The notes: a model not told the origin generated them from the sequence alone. DNA of 64,000 nucleotides from Streblospio benedicti (GCA_019095985.1 CM032659.1:31371899-31435898); one strand, 5' to 3'; numbered from the stretch's first letter, positions 35,691 through 46,047 are shown. Numbers and translations are program-made.

Positions 35691-36029
35691 TGTCTCTATT
35701 AACACAGAGCCACCCTAGTCTACTGAGTCATTTATCGATGCCACAAACAAAATCCACAATGTTACTGCAACCAATTGGAATAGCCCATTTACATACATGT
35801 ACCTAAAAATGAACTCAAATATTCCATTCCTTTAAGACGTCATAAGTTGGGCTTCCCCAGATCAACCCATTAGATGATTATGTTAAACACTGTCTGTTGC
35901 TGTAAATGGTTAGGTGCATTACACAACAAATTGACGTGACGACCTCACCTTTGGTTGGGTGTTCACTGTGTTCTGTTGGCCACCTAACCCATAATACTCA
36001 CATACAGCTAAATGCTGTACTTGCTAAAT

Positions 36030-36282
36030 ATATTGAATCTGTATGAACCATGAAAGCAATCAGAAAATATCATCATGCTTCTGTTTACTGTTTTGCAAAA
36101 GTGTAGGGTTTTTTTGCTTTGAGAATTATAGAAATTCGGGGGTCTTTGGGGTTTGGCTGCCAATTAAAAAGGGGTCTTAGATATTTTGTCATCTCAAAAT
36201 CGGTGGTCTTTCTGCTAAGCATACTTACCCAATCCGACTGTGGAAGAGCACCCCACCCCCCCCCCCCCAAAGGGGGGGGGGG
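36030..36282 (+). repeat. GGGTCTTAGATATTTTGTCA-family repeat, copy 2
   Basis: Matches 37,867-38,115 closely, including TTGAATCTGTATGAA, AAATATCATCATGCTTCTGT and GGGTCTTAGATATTTTGTCA, and ends at the same C-rich block. It abuts duplicated unit B exactly as copy 3 abuts unit C, so repeat and flank were copied together. Confidence 0.75.
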
Positions 36283-36286
36283 TTTA

Positions 36287-36905
36287 CAGATGAAACCTAC
36301 TTATTGAGACCAACAAGGAAGCCATAATAAAGAAGTTAATTTGTATTCTGTGATTTTATTCTAGCAAGTGACCCAGTAAAATTGTTGTTTGGTGATAATG
36401 GTTACAATGTTCCTTTTAATAAGTATGCCTTATAGATATAATTATGTATAAGCAAAACTGTTTAATATACAGTTCAAATCTGAACTAAGCACTGATGACT
36501 TATAACATAAATAGAGCCCCCAATAATGGGGTTGTCCTGTAAAATATCACATCTGACTGTATAATATACATACATATATACATAATCATGATCAAAATCA
36601 AAAAAAAGAAAACAATATATTAAGAAATGAATGTATATCATAAGCACTGAATTGTATAATCATGAAAATTGTGACTTACAATATACATAGTAATCAACCG
36701 AGACAATAAGGTAAATACAGTAGAACCTCCCAAGAATATCAACCCTCTATTTAGAGCATTTGAAGTCAATCACAAATGAAGGTCTTTATAATGGAGGGTC
36801 TACTGTATACATTTATAGTACATCACACATGACTCCTACAATATACGTAAACAACTATAGTGGCTAAGGTAAATACAGTATAACCTCCGATAAATACCAC
36901 TTATG
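36287..36905 (-). repeat. Segmental duplication unit B (flank only)
   Basis: A third copy of the TRIM 3' flank: CAGATGAAACCTACTTATTG, the AATAATGGGGTTGTCCTGTA block and the MITE at 36,719-36,810 all align with units A and C. Similarity stops at AATACCACTTATGTA inside the next MITE, so the TRIM gene itself is absent. Confidence 0.85.
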
Positions 36906-37780
36906 TAACACATAAAAATAAATTAGATATTCATTATAATATAACATTTTAAATCACACTTATTAAAATGAATTATCAAATACAATCATACAAAAATTAT
37001 TCACACAAATATTAAAAAAAAAGGTCAACCTCTCTTAAAGAGTGCTACACTCCCTTGTCCACATCCATACATGAACATCATTGCCATGCTCTCTGATATA
37101 CGAAGTCATCCTCTCTAGCATCTACCTGCATGTCGTCCCATCTCGGAAATATCACCCTAAATCCGACACCTTATATACCATACACTTTATACCACAATTA
37201 ATCCCCCCTCCAAGCAGTGCCATACACCACCCAATAATCTGCTCCCTCCCCTCAGTTCATATTTCAGTTATGGACTCTTAAACTGCCCTTTACTGCGTCT
37301 TTTATGACAGTTTCTGTTGCCTCCACCACAATGTGTCTCATCTGGATGGTTCTATGGACCGCCGTCTCTGTGGCCGTATTAATGTGATCACTCCGTAGTG
37401 TAACTACATGACCGAGGTAATAAACGCATGAGAAACCATAGCGTCCTCTGGTGGTGGGTGTTAGAACTGTGGCAGATTCCTGCCCAGGGGGAGACACGTG
37501 GTTTCTTACCAGCTTTCTTTCTAGTTTATATTGACGTATGAATGAGGGGGTGACTGTAGCAACCGTCTTATTGTAGAGACGGTCTTTTCATTGAGATAGT
37601 CTTTAGATAGAGGTAGTCTCTTGATATAAGTGGTCTCTCCAGAGAGATGGTCTCTCCTGAGTCAATAGAGGTGGTTTTTATATAGGGGTGGTCTTACGAA
37701 GCCATGTTAGATATGAGAGGTTTACAGACCCTGGGGACACTAGCATCTGTTTTAGGTATGTATGCTCCACGGTGAGTTCA
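36906..37780. other. Unique spacer with a GTCTCT array
   Basis: Not shared with units A or C. From 37,556 to 37,693, degenerate units such as GAGATAGTCTTTAGATAGAG and GTGGTCTCTCCAGAGAGATG repeat the inner pogo-like MITE motif. The rest is AT-rich and empty. Confidence 0.55.
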
Positions 37781-38115
37781 AAATCGGGGGTCTTATCTTT
37801 TAGTAAAATTGGTGGTCTTAAATAATGTGTATGCCAGAATAGGGGGTCGTAAATATTTGTGTTTAAAACAATGCATTGAATCTATATGAAACTTGAAAGC
37901 AACAACAAAGGCAACAAAAAAATATCATCATCCTTCATACATTTGTTCGCAAAAGTGTAGGTGTTTGCTTTGAGATTTGGAGAAATTATGGGTCTTTGGA
38001 GTTTGGTAGCCAAGAAATAGGGAATCTTAGATATTTTATCATGTCAAAATCTGGGGTCTTTCTGAAAAGCATATATACCCAACCCGACTGTGGAAGAGCC
38101 CCCCCCCCACCTTTT
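37781..38115 (+). repeat. GGGTCTTAGATATTTTGTCA-family repeat, copy 3 (longest)
   Basis: The most complete copy, with an extra left part (GGGGTCTTATCTTTTAGTAA to GGGGGTCGTAAATATTTGTG) that also occurs, reversed, in the copy at 29,862. It leads directly into duplicated unit C. Confidence 0.75.
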
Positions 38116-38560
38116 ATACGTGTTTACAGATGTAACCTACATATTGAGACCAACAAGAACGCAATCATGATGAAGAGGAAATTTTATACTGCAATGTTTT
38201 TCTAGCAAGTGATACCATTAAATTGTTGACTGCTGATAATAGTTACAATGTTCGTTTTGATAATCATGCTATATAGATATCATTATACACAAGCAAAGCT
38301 GTTTAATATAGAATCCAAAGTCTGCACTAAGCACTAATAAGTTATAACACACATAGAGTCCCCAATAATGGGATTGTCCTGTAGAATATCACACCTGACT
38401 CCGTAATATACATACATATATACATAATCCTGATCATAATCAAAAAAAAAAGCAATATATTAAGAAATAAATATATATCAAAAGCACTGAATTGTATAAT
38501 CATGGAAATTTGTAACTCTTACAATATACATAGTAACCAACCGAGACTATAAGGTAAATA

Positions 38561-38647
38561 CAGTAGAACCTCCAAAGAATATCACCTCTCTATTGAGACC
38601 ACTTGAGGTCAATCACAAAAGAGCATTAAAATGGAGGTTCCACTGTA
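38561..38647. mobile_element. Pogo-like MITE, unit C counterpart of 32,369
   Basis: CAGTAGAACCTCCAAAGAAT to GGAGGTTCCACTGTA. Its ends are closer to the family consensus than those of the unit A copy. Confidence 0.75.
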
Positions 38648-38717
38648 TACAGTTATGTAGTACATCACACTTGACTCCTACAATACACGTAAACAACTAC
38701 GGTGGCTAATGTAAATA

Positions 38718-38895
38718 CAGTATAACCTCCGATGAATACCACTTATGTATTGTGATAGCCTCTATAATAAGACCATATTTTACTGTCTCAAACATTCATA
38801 AGTAGATCTCATTGAGTCTTTTAAAAGAGACCACCCCTCTATTTAGGCCACTTGAGGTAATCACTGGATGGTCTTAATATAGGGGTTCTGCTGTA
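38718..38895. mobile_element. Pogo-like MITE, unit C counterpart of 32,529
   Basis: CAGTATAACCTCCGATGAAT to TATAGGGGTTCTGCTGTA. Shares its internal layout with the unit A copy, confirming insertion before duplication. Confidence 0.75.
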
Positions 38896-39423
38896 TTGAT
38901 TATAAAATACGTATTGATAAAAATATGTACAAATTGATAAAAACACTTCAATCTATATTTGGGGATCATTTCAAAAGTATCCACTGCTTTAAAAATCCTA
39001 CTTTCAATCCTCAAAAAAAACTGACAATTTTGAAGATAATGATTTTAAATACTATCCTATGTAGCTCCCGACGAGATATTTCGAAAATAGTAATTTCATT
39101 TTATACATAAAATACAAGGCTTGTACAATTCTACAAGATGATATAATGTGAAACTACCAGAAAGAAATACTCGTCTGATCGTCAGGAAACGTTCACATTG
39201 CTGCCGGAAGATTAGAAAAGTGTTATAAAATGTTTGTATCATTCAATTAAATGCTTTTTTGTAAATAATCCCTGAATCCTCATTATAACAACTTTGTGAA
39301 AACACGATATGTAATGATAAAAATACATGTTTGATAAAACACAAGAGCTACTACATCCTATTGACACACCGAGAGACATTATGGACTCTGTCTTGAAATA
39401 AATCCGAAGTTGTATTAAATGTA

Positions 39424-39525
39424 CAGTAGAACCTCCAATAGAGTCCACCTCAATAAGGAGAACACCTCTATAACACGACAAGTAGCCTCTCTATTGAGAC
39501 TGTGGTATTAATAGGCTGTTTTTAC
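39424..39525. mobile_element. Pogo-like MITE 3' of TRIM copy 2
   Basis: CAGTAGAACCTCCAATAGAG to AGGCTGTTTTTACTGTG. It is the counterpart of 33,258-33,362. Confidence 0.7.
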
Positions 39526-39631
39526 TGTGTTCACTCATTCATCATATCGGTAAAATATTTTCTCATCTTCACATGTCTGTACACTTAAATATCCAAGTTA
39601 GTGTAGGTAATTTACATGTAGTTATTCCGGC

Positions 39632-39637
39632 TTTATT
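39632..39637 (-). promoter_or_regulatory. AATAAA poly(A) signal, TRIM copy 2
   Basis: A canonical hexamer 13 bases beyond the TGA stop (39,650-39,652). Conserved at the matching place in copy 1. If used, the 3' UTR would be only some tens of bases. Confidence 0.5.
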
Positions 39638-39649
39638 TGTAAGATGCTC

Positions 39650-41383
39650 TCATAGACATTGGTACCTCTTGAAACTATCCACATAGTTAGGTGGTCCTGT
39701 TGCTACCACAAACTTGTCCCCATCAGCATGAATTTTCTTCACTCCGTGTCCCTCTGGGATCCCGAGCTGTTCCCGGTCCATGGAGGCGAGCAGCTCCCCC
39801 TGCCAGCTGTAGACGTGGACACCGGGAGGGTCGAGTGATGCTGTGTAGATGTGGTGACGGCTGCACGAGACGGCATAATATAGACGGGGTACAAACTGTA
39901 GGTGGCAGGTGTGGAGGAGATTGCCAGCGCCGTCGTAGATCACAAGGATCTTGTTATCTTTATCTACAACTGCCATCTGCTCATTGTGCGGGTTCTTACA
40001 TACAGAAAGATACCTGCTCCATGTGATGCCATGAGGAGGCGCCACAGTCGTCTTCACCTGCTTCTTTTCTAGATCGACTATTTGCAGTGATCCATCAGTG
40101 AAAAACGCCACCCACTGCTTGGAATGAGCACCAATTATATAGCCGTAGCTTTCTTGTATCGTTTTGATGACATTCAGGTCACTGTTTAGGATGTATGATG
40201 GTCCACAGCCCCACTTCCGGAGTAACACACAGCCATCAATTAGTATATATTTGTGACAGTCACATGTTAAGTCATCTGGTAAATTCTTCTCAGTAACAAC
40301 ACATGCAGTATTGCTTCTTATATTGAGCTTTTGTACATTTCTTCCATCTTTATATACAACCACGGCTTCATTCAGCGTTAGCCCAACATCCCAATAACAT
40401 GGAGGAGTTAATTTGGAACTATGTAAAAGCTTAATGACAGGTTTTTCTGGAAATAGGAATCTCTTCATTCCTGGAAGCTTCAGCTCCGGTGTTGTCAACT
40501 GACCCATGTCCAGTGTGACCTTCATGGTTAGTGACCCCAAGCTGGCTGACCACTGGCTCGGAGGCCAGAAAGATGACCTCTTGAACTCTTCTATTGCTGA
40601 GTTTAATCCATTGAGAGAATTTCTCACGTTTTCTATTAACCCTTCATACTTCATAGAAGAAACTTCTTGTAATTTAGCTTTCATTTGGTGATCTTTTACT
40701 TTCTGCTTAACGTCATGAACTTGATCCATCAATACTTTGAACTGTTTATCAATAGTGTTATTTGTATCTAAATACCATTTATTAGCATCACTGACAACCT
40801 TATCCAATCTGATCTTGGTTTGTTTTTTGAGTCCATCTCTGGACAATGCTATGTTCTTTTCTATCTCTTCTAACCTCTCTGCACTATCTATACACATTAC
40901 ATTGATCAAATTCTCAACATCCACAATTTTTGTATCCAGCTCTTCAGATACATCTTTCAAATGTCGAATAGTGTGATTTTTATGTTTACTTTTATTCAAA
41001 ATTACCATACAATCAGGGCAGAGTGGAACACTGCATTCATCACAACAGAAGTCGCACTTTTTGTTGCTGTGCAAAGCACAGAGGGTCTGCTTCATGGATT
41101 TCCGATTTCCAGTGTCTTCTGGAACGTGCTTTAACAGATTTAGCACCTTGAAATCGGTTGGTAGAGACGCAATGCCTTCTCTAGGAACTGGGAACTCTGC
41201 GCGACATGTAGGACATGAAATTACTTTATCCATCTTGATGGTATCATATTTCTTCAGACAGCCGAAACAGAAACTATGAAGACACGGTAGTGACTTTGGG
41301 AGATTATTACCTTCATTAAATCTTTCCATGCAAATTGCACAACTCACTAAATCCTTTAAATCTGGATGTGCTGCCTCCGCCAT
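39650..41383 (-). CDS. TRIM-type RING/B-box/coiled-coil protein with C-terminal propeller-like region, copy 2
   Basis: A single uninterrupted exon of 577 residues. The RING finger has all eight zinc ligands in C3HC4 spacing (C15, C18, C34, H36, C39, C42, C57, C60). B-box 2 follows with C102, H105, C114, C117, C122, C125, H134 and H137. Residues about 145-270 are rich in heptad-like L/I/V and K/E, as in the TRIM coiled coil. From about residue 340 to the end, repeated blade-like segments (for example DNKILVIYDGAGNLLHTC and GVHVYSWQGELLASMD) suggest a beta-propeller of NHL or related type, as in TRIM2/3/71-like proteins; the exact subfamily is unsure. By family, such proteins are E3 ubiquitin ligases that bind target proteins or RNA. 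The start lies in a good context (AACATGGCG). It is head to head with the SUEL/CUB exons and is the functional partner of the broken copy at 33,476. Confidence 0.93.
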   Translation of the reverse strand: MAEAAHPDLKDLVSCAICMERFNEGNNLPKSLPCLHSFCFGCLKKYDTIKMDKVISCPTCRAEFPVPREGIASLPTDFKVLNLLKHVPEDTGNRKSMKQTLCALHSNKKCDFCCDECSVPLCPDCMVILNKSKHKNHTIRHLKDVSEELDTKIVDVENLINVMCIDSAERLEEIEKNIALSRDGLKKQTKIRLDKVVSDANKWYLDTNNTIDKQFKVLMDQVHDVKQKVKDHQMKAKLQEVSSMKYEGLIENVRNSLNGLNSAIEEFKRSSFWPPSQWSASLGSLTMKVTLDMGQLTTPELKLPGMKRFLFPEKPVIKLLHSSKLTPPCYWDVGLTLNEAVVVYKDGRNVQKLNIRSNTACVVTEKNLPDDLTCDCHKYILIDGCVLLRKWGCGPSYILNSDLNVIKTIQESYGYIIGAHSKQWVAFFTDGSLQIVDLEKKQVKTTVAPPHGITWSRYLSVCKNPHNEQMAVVDKDNKILVIYDGAGNLLHTCHLQFVPRLYYAVSCSRHHIYTASLDPPGVHVYSWQGELLASMDREQLGIPEGHGVKKIHADGDKFVVATGPPNYVDSFKRYQCL

Positions 41384-41498
41384 GTTGACTGTAATATGGT
41401 CTGTGTCGCGTATGACCTCAATGGATGGACTCTGAACTGATAAATGTTTGATCTACATTGTATGCTGTTAAAAAGGGGCAGTATAAAAAATGTGAGTG

Positions 41499-41515
41499 CG
41501 CCATATCATATGGCG
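41499..41515. repeat. Small hairpin insertion specific to unit C
   Basis: CGCCATAT-C-ATATGGCG is a perfect 8-bp inverted repeat with a one-base loop. Unit A has only a few bases at this place. It lies about 115 bp upstream of the TRIM copy 2 start. Confidence 0.8.
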
Positions 41516-41920
41516 ACACAAATTGTGAGGTCCTCTTATCATATGAAATCAGTAACAAATGTCAAATATATATATGGATTACTTGACACTAAAACTAAAT
41601 AAATGTAAATGAAATATGAGTGTGCATATTCACTGTCCTTATTTTCATATGACTTTACATTCACACCAGGTTGTTGGTATAAAACTTGTCGCACCATAAC
41701 CTGTCTATTGATGTAAAACCTTCCACAACACCACCTCTATACAGAGACCACTTCTATATAGATACCCACCTGTATCATAAGACCATTTCCTAACATACCA
41801 AACGAGAATAGAAATGTTGTAACTAGTTTAAATCTAATTCTGATCCGTTTTAAACCACATTAAATACCAATTTAACATTCGTCTTCACAATCACAGTGTA
41901 GAGTTGAACATTAAACCCGA

Positions 41921-42092
41921 ATGTTCAAAATGCCACCACTTGTTGCTTCCTTGGTCCTGATATTGCATGCTGTGGCGAGTGCTCAGCCAGTGTTCTATAT
42001 GGTAATGTTGTCTGATTGGTGGATGACAGAGGGCGCTTTAAATGCGGCCGGAAATGGAACTAATCATAGAGAGATTAGGCCGGGAGTGAGGG
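41921..42092 (+). CDS. SUEL/CUB gene, candidate exon 1 (signal peptide and linker)
   Basis: The frame opens at MFKMPPLVASLVLILHAVAS and continues AQPVFYMVMLSDWW: a basic start, a hydrophobic core and an A-S-A signal-peptidase site, then a linker with an N-G-T glycosylation site and the run REIRPGVR. It leaves through a GTGAGT donor at 42,093 in phase 1; joining to 51,724 gives RPGVRGDLSEFCQ with no break. The first ATG has a weak context; the one at 41,930 (A at -3) is better. Alternatively the pyrimidine-rich signal-peptide part is really an intron end, with the AG at 41,989-41,990 accepting phase 1 from the exon at 25,879. In both cases the part from VFYMVMLSDWW onward would be coding. It lies 537 bp from the TRIM start on the other strand. 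Confidence 0.55.
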
Positions 42093-43009
42093 GTGAGTTG
42101 TCGCTGGATGGGGACATTGTGTATGAGAGCAGGTAGCATTGTGCATAAACACAATGTACACGTGGTGACTTATTCTTTAAAGAGACCATTGCTATTAGTG
42201 TGAACATTTGTTGTGAAACACAGCCTTTGGTTTTAAAAAGCGGACATTAACTCCCATAAATAAAGAGGCCGTGGTGCACTTCTCCAATGAGACCACTAGA
42301 TATAAGCTGTAAGCTGCCAGGTGGTCTTTATAGGAAGGCACTACTGTATTTACATGGTGTTTGTATGGAAGTGAATTGGTGCGAACGTAAATGCGACACC
42401 AAATTAGGTAATTACGGTTAGCTTAGATGGGAATATGTGCTAATGAAATCACCTTAACTCTTTTTTTTCAGCTTTTCTTCTCTCTGTAAAATAGATAAAA
42501 CAAACACCTTGTAAAATGGCTACAAGCATAAATACATGGTGCTATGATCCACCAGTGGTTTATTTCTCGGGCATTGAAACAATGCTTAAATTTGCAGTGT
42601 GAAAGAGTGTCCCCGAAACCGACTGTATGACTATGACTTAATCACCTACCGGTATATGATAAAAAGTGTGACACAAATAATCCATCCTCCAGCGTTTGTA
42701 TTTGACAGTCAGTTCTTTTGGTGTACATACTTGTAAGCATTGCTTTTGTATAATGATGACCAGGGGAAGCACCCGCTATAATATCAGTAAGCGATGAATA
42801 CAAGCACCCCTTTTCAAATGCAAATATGCAAATTAGCTTGATATGATTGGCTACACAAAACAGTCACCCACGGTATGTAATTTGGCAATAGCATTGATAA
42901 ATGGTACAGACTAAGTTGACAATTATCTCGCTATAAACATTTATTTAACAGGTATAGTCATTTCCTCTACCCCCCATGTATTTCGTACCTCCTTCTTCAC
43001 ATTAAAATG
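42093..43009. other. Intron DNA with a pogo-like MITE
   Basis: Part of the 9.6-kb intron before the SUEL exons. A decayed pogo-like MITE occupies about 42,172-42,349 (ends AAAGAGACCATTGCTATTAG and AAGGCACTACTGTA). Nothing else is recognised. Confidence 0.5.
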
Positions 43010-43159
43010 CAGAAGGGGCGGTCAATAAGGAAGTGTGATGTGGGAATAAGAGCCGAGAAAATACGGGTGTTTGGAAAAAGCCAAAAAAAGGGATATGGGA
43101 TTTCAAGAAAGTGGAATGTGGGGATTTCTTGACCCCTTATATCCCCCTCCCCTACCCAG
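43010..43159 (-). repeat. GGGTCAAGAAATCCC-family repeat, copy 3 (reverse)
   Basis: GGAAGTGTGATGTGGGAA, GGGATATGGGATTTCAAGAA and GGGGATTTCTTGACCCC are the reverse complements of the phrases at 45,830. The right edge is a C-rich block. Confidence 0.65.
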
Positions 43160-43198
43160 TAGAGGGCAAACATCCGTGACTATGAGACGTGGTGTCAG

Positions 43199-43254
43199 CC
43201 AATCACAGGCGCCCGTTCCGGTGTTTGGGTACAGAGACGCGGGGGCCGGAAGTG
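43199..43254. promoter_or_regulatory. CCAAT box plus ETS site
   Basis: CCAATCA (43,199) and a perfect CCGGAAGTG (43,246-43,254) lie 47 bp apart in a GC-rich island. This pairing is typical of TATA-less housekeeping promoters. It lies inside the intron of the SUEL/CUB gene; no matching first exon is recognised. Confidence 0.3.
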
Positions 43255-43586
43255 TGCTCAGTCAGGCGAGAAATGAGCACTTATGAGCAGACTGAGCGAA
43301 GGGCGCTGCGCTCCACTAACCCGCCCGTGTGTGAGGGGGGATGAGGGGGTTGCGGTTGTAGGGGTCGAGTGTGGGTGCAAAAGGGGGTTGTGTAAAATAC
43401 ACGTTATTTAAGAAATAGTTTTAAGTGAAGTGATACAATACATTCTGATCTATGACTTCTGGGTTTTTCTAAACAAACAAACCAAATCATGTGACTTTTA
43501 CCATGAATAGTGGGGAATCTTTTGACAATTGTGTCTAGTAGGAAGCTTGAGATGGGGTGGTGGCTACAAACAGCGTGGCATCCTCA

Positions 43587-43590
43587 TGTG

Positions 43591-43628
<38 letters not shown>

Positions 43629-43641
43629 ATGTGCGTGTGTG

Positions 43642-43680
<39 letters not shown>

Positions 43681-43723
43681 GTGTGTGTGTGCGTGTGTGT
43701 GTCTGTGTGTGTGTGCGTGTGTG
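43587..43723 (+). repeat. (GT)n microsatellite
   Basis: About 137 bp of GT with a few GC, TT and CT interruptions. The open frames across it encode only alternating V/C on one strand and T/H on the other, so they are not genes. Confidence 0.95.
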
Positions 43724-43958
43724 AAGAGGACCAAATGCAGCTCGCGGCAGGGATGACGCATCGTGCGCATACGTGAGGCTGAATAAAGTTGCTTTACGTG
43801 GTCCACGAGGAGGGAGTGGATGATTTTAGTGACACGTGGTTCTATTTCTTATATCTGTGTGTTAAACTTAGGATTGGATTTGAAGGCTTTTTGTTTTAAT
43901 TAAAGATTACAGGTAGCTTTTGGTTATGTCACATGACCTTTGGAAACAGGTTAACTTA

Positions 43959-44100
43959 GGCAGATCCAGGGGTCGCACGGGGCGACCCACCCCCTTTTCC
44001 TACCAAAATACTTCATTTTCATGTTTTTTTTCATGAAATCCCATACGTGCCCCCTCTTTCCCTTAAGTGCGCCCCCCCTTTCCGAAAACCTGGATCTGCC
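43959..44100 (+). mobile_element. MITE, GGCAGATCCAGG family, copy 6
   Basis: The best-kept copy: GGCAGATCCAGG and CCTGGATCTGCC are exact inverted complements, with TTA on the left and TAT on the right. Interior blocks CAAAATACTTCATTTTCATG, CATGAAATCCCATACG and AAGTGCGCCCCCCC are conserved in others. Confidence 0.9.
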
Positions 44101-45074
44101 TATGGGTTAATCAGACTTGTTCAAAGTAATGGTTTTTAATAATTGCGGGTGGGACTCTTCGCCAGATTCAATACTGATTTTATTGGGTTGAATATGTCAC
44201 CTCGGATCATCTTGACATTGGGAACAGACAAACAAAATAGTTGAAAGTACACGACTGATATACGCATTTAGATTGAACCTTGGTACACTGATAACAGATT
44301 AACAATGACGTACATGTATGCCATTTGAACTAGTTTTAAGACGAGTGTGATAGACTAGAGCCTAATGTATAGCATGCGGTGTACATAGATGATGGCATCG
44401 TGTCGACAGTACGCCGTTTGAAGCAAAATGAATACATACAATATGTATCTGAGAGTTAAGTTAGCCAAAGCAAGCTTTACCTATAGAGCATAGATACAGG
44501 ACAGGTCGATTGTATGTCTGCACGTGTTTATTAAGTGCGAATATGTGGCATTTTTTAGCGCAAATGTGCTGTTGTATTTATCGCATATTGTATGTCACGC
44601 CAAATAAAATGACATAGATACCGTGTTGCTCTGTTATAAAATGCACTGCTCTACAAGGTTCACAGTATATACTGTATTAAATCCCAACGTACCACAGTTC
44701 AAAAAGTTCCTTATGACCTAAAACATCATAACTTGTGTATGTTCTCTTGTTGCAAAGCATTCTCCACTTCGTCTTCAATTGCTTGAAATTGGCAATAAAT
44801 GGCTGATGTAAGGCTGATACATGTTTGATAGTAATTATACTTACTTGTTTGCTTACTTACGTGATTAGTGCTTACTTACTTACTTACTTACTTACTTATT
44901 TACTTACTTACTTACTTACTTATTTACTTACTTTTTAACCGGAACCTACTAGTCACACGTAGTAATTCTGTGCGGAGTGCTAGTCTAGGCCTAATCATGC
45001 GAGTCCCAAACCGTGCTAGACACAGATTTTGAGCTATCTGGCACTGACAACCAGAGAGAAAGCACACGTCACAT
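44101..45074. other. Intron DNA with (ACTT)n
   Basis: A (CTTA)n tetranucleotide tract spans about 44,858-44,932, with looser units from 44,837. No exon is recognised. Confidence 0.6.
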
Positions 45075-45242
45075 AGGCAGATCCAGCGCAAGGCGCGGTA
45101 CGTGTCCCCCCCCCCCTTACCTCCAAAATACTTCATTTTCAAAGGGCTTTTGGCATGTCCTCCATCAAATGCGCGTACAAAACCCATCAAACTGCCGCCG
45201 CCCCACCCCCACCCCGCCTTTCCCAAAAATTCTGGATCTACC
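45075..45242 (+). mobile_element. MITE, GGCAGATCCAGG family, copy 7
   Basis: GGCAGATCCAGC to TCTGGATCTACC, with a C-run (45,106-45,116) and the shared ACTTCATTTTCAAAGGGCTT, GGCATGTCC and GCGTACAAAACCCAT blocks. It is closest in layout to copy 1. Confidence 0.85.
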
Positions 45243-45829
45243 AGTGAGGACTACAATGCAAGAAAAATTAAGCCTATTTTAAAACACACAACCATCTTCT
45301 AGTGTAGTCGACAACTAGTGGGCCCATTATGGCTGACAAACTCCTACCAAACCAGGCATGGAATACAACTTGACAATCCACAGACATGAATCATACATGT
45401 GGCAGCCTGCAGTGTACACGTACTTCCATGTACAGCTGGCTCTAGCATCTACAACACAACCACTCTCAATATCCCCCAAACAACACCCCATAACTGCTCT
45501 CAATAGAGAGGCGGTCTCTTTCCCAAAGCTCACAATCATTTCAATGCCGATTTTATGACTTCAAGCGTTTGTCTCATTATAGAGGTGCTCTTTCTGAGAA
45601 GGTGGTCGTGAGAAGAGGTTGCTCTGTACTATGTAGACCACGTGATGGATGGACACCCGGTGATGCAGCGCCATCTGTCACTGTCAGCGGAACTACAGCA
45701 CTGTCAGCACAGCTGTGGCTGGTGGTGGACAAAATAGCAGTGCAGGAATTAAAGCTTCTAATATATGCATTATACGTGTGTATGTGAGTGTCTGTGCCTC
45801 CTATTCTGATAAAACATAGAGGGTTATAG
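45243..45829. other. Intron DNA with a decayed pogo-like MITE
   Basis: AATAGAGAGGCGGTCTCTTT (45,502) to AAGAGGTTGCTCTGTA (45,629) are inverse-type ends of one decayed copy. No coding feature is supported. Confidence 0.45.
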
Positions 45830-46047
45830 AGGGTCAAGAAATCCAGCAACCTTAATTTCGGGAACCTATTTCCCACATCCCTTGTTTTTGTTTTGTTTTG
45901 TTTTTCTTACTTTTCTCCAAATCCCATAAATCTTAAGGTTTTTTTCCTACACCACACTTCCATCAAACCCCATATCTTCTTTTTAATACCCCCCCCCTCC
46001 TTTTTTTGACCTTTTCCCAACATCTCACTTCTTTATTAACCCACACC
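45830..46047 (+). repeat. GGGTCAAGAAATCCC-family repeat, copy 4
   Basis: GGGTCAAGAAATCC, TATTTCCCACATCCC, CTCCAAATCCCATAAATCTT, CACTTCCATCAAACCCCATA and CCCAACATCTCACTTC follow the same order as in 20,694-20,910. It contains an internal GTTTT run. Confidence 0.65.

Larger units (their letters stand above)
38127..41800 (-). repeat. Segmental duplication unit C (with intact TRIM gene)
   Basis: About 3.67 kb collinear with unit A, offset by about 6.15 kb. By eye the gene part is about 95% identical in DNA and the flanks carry small indels. One difference is a 17-base hairpin (41,499-41,515) in unit C that unit A lacks. It ends about 120 bp before the candidate first exon of the SUEL/CUB gene. 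Confidence 0.9.

Noticed and set aside
43510-43806. Open frames rich in V/C or T/H
   Set aside because: They translate a (GT)n tract.
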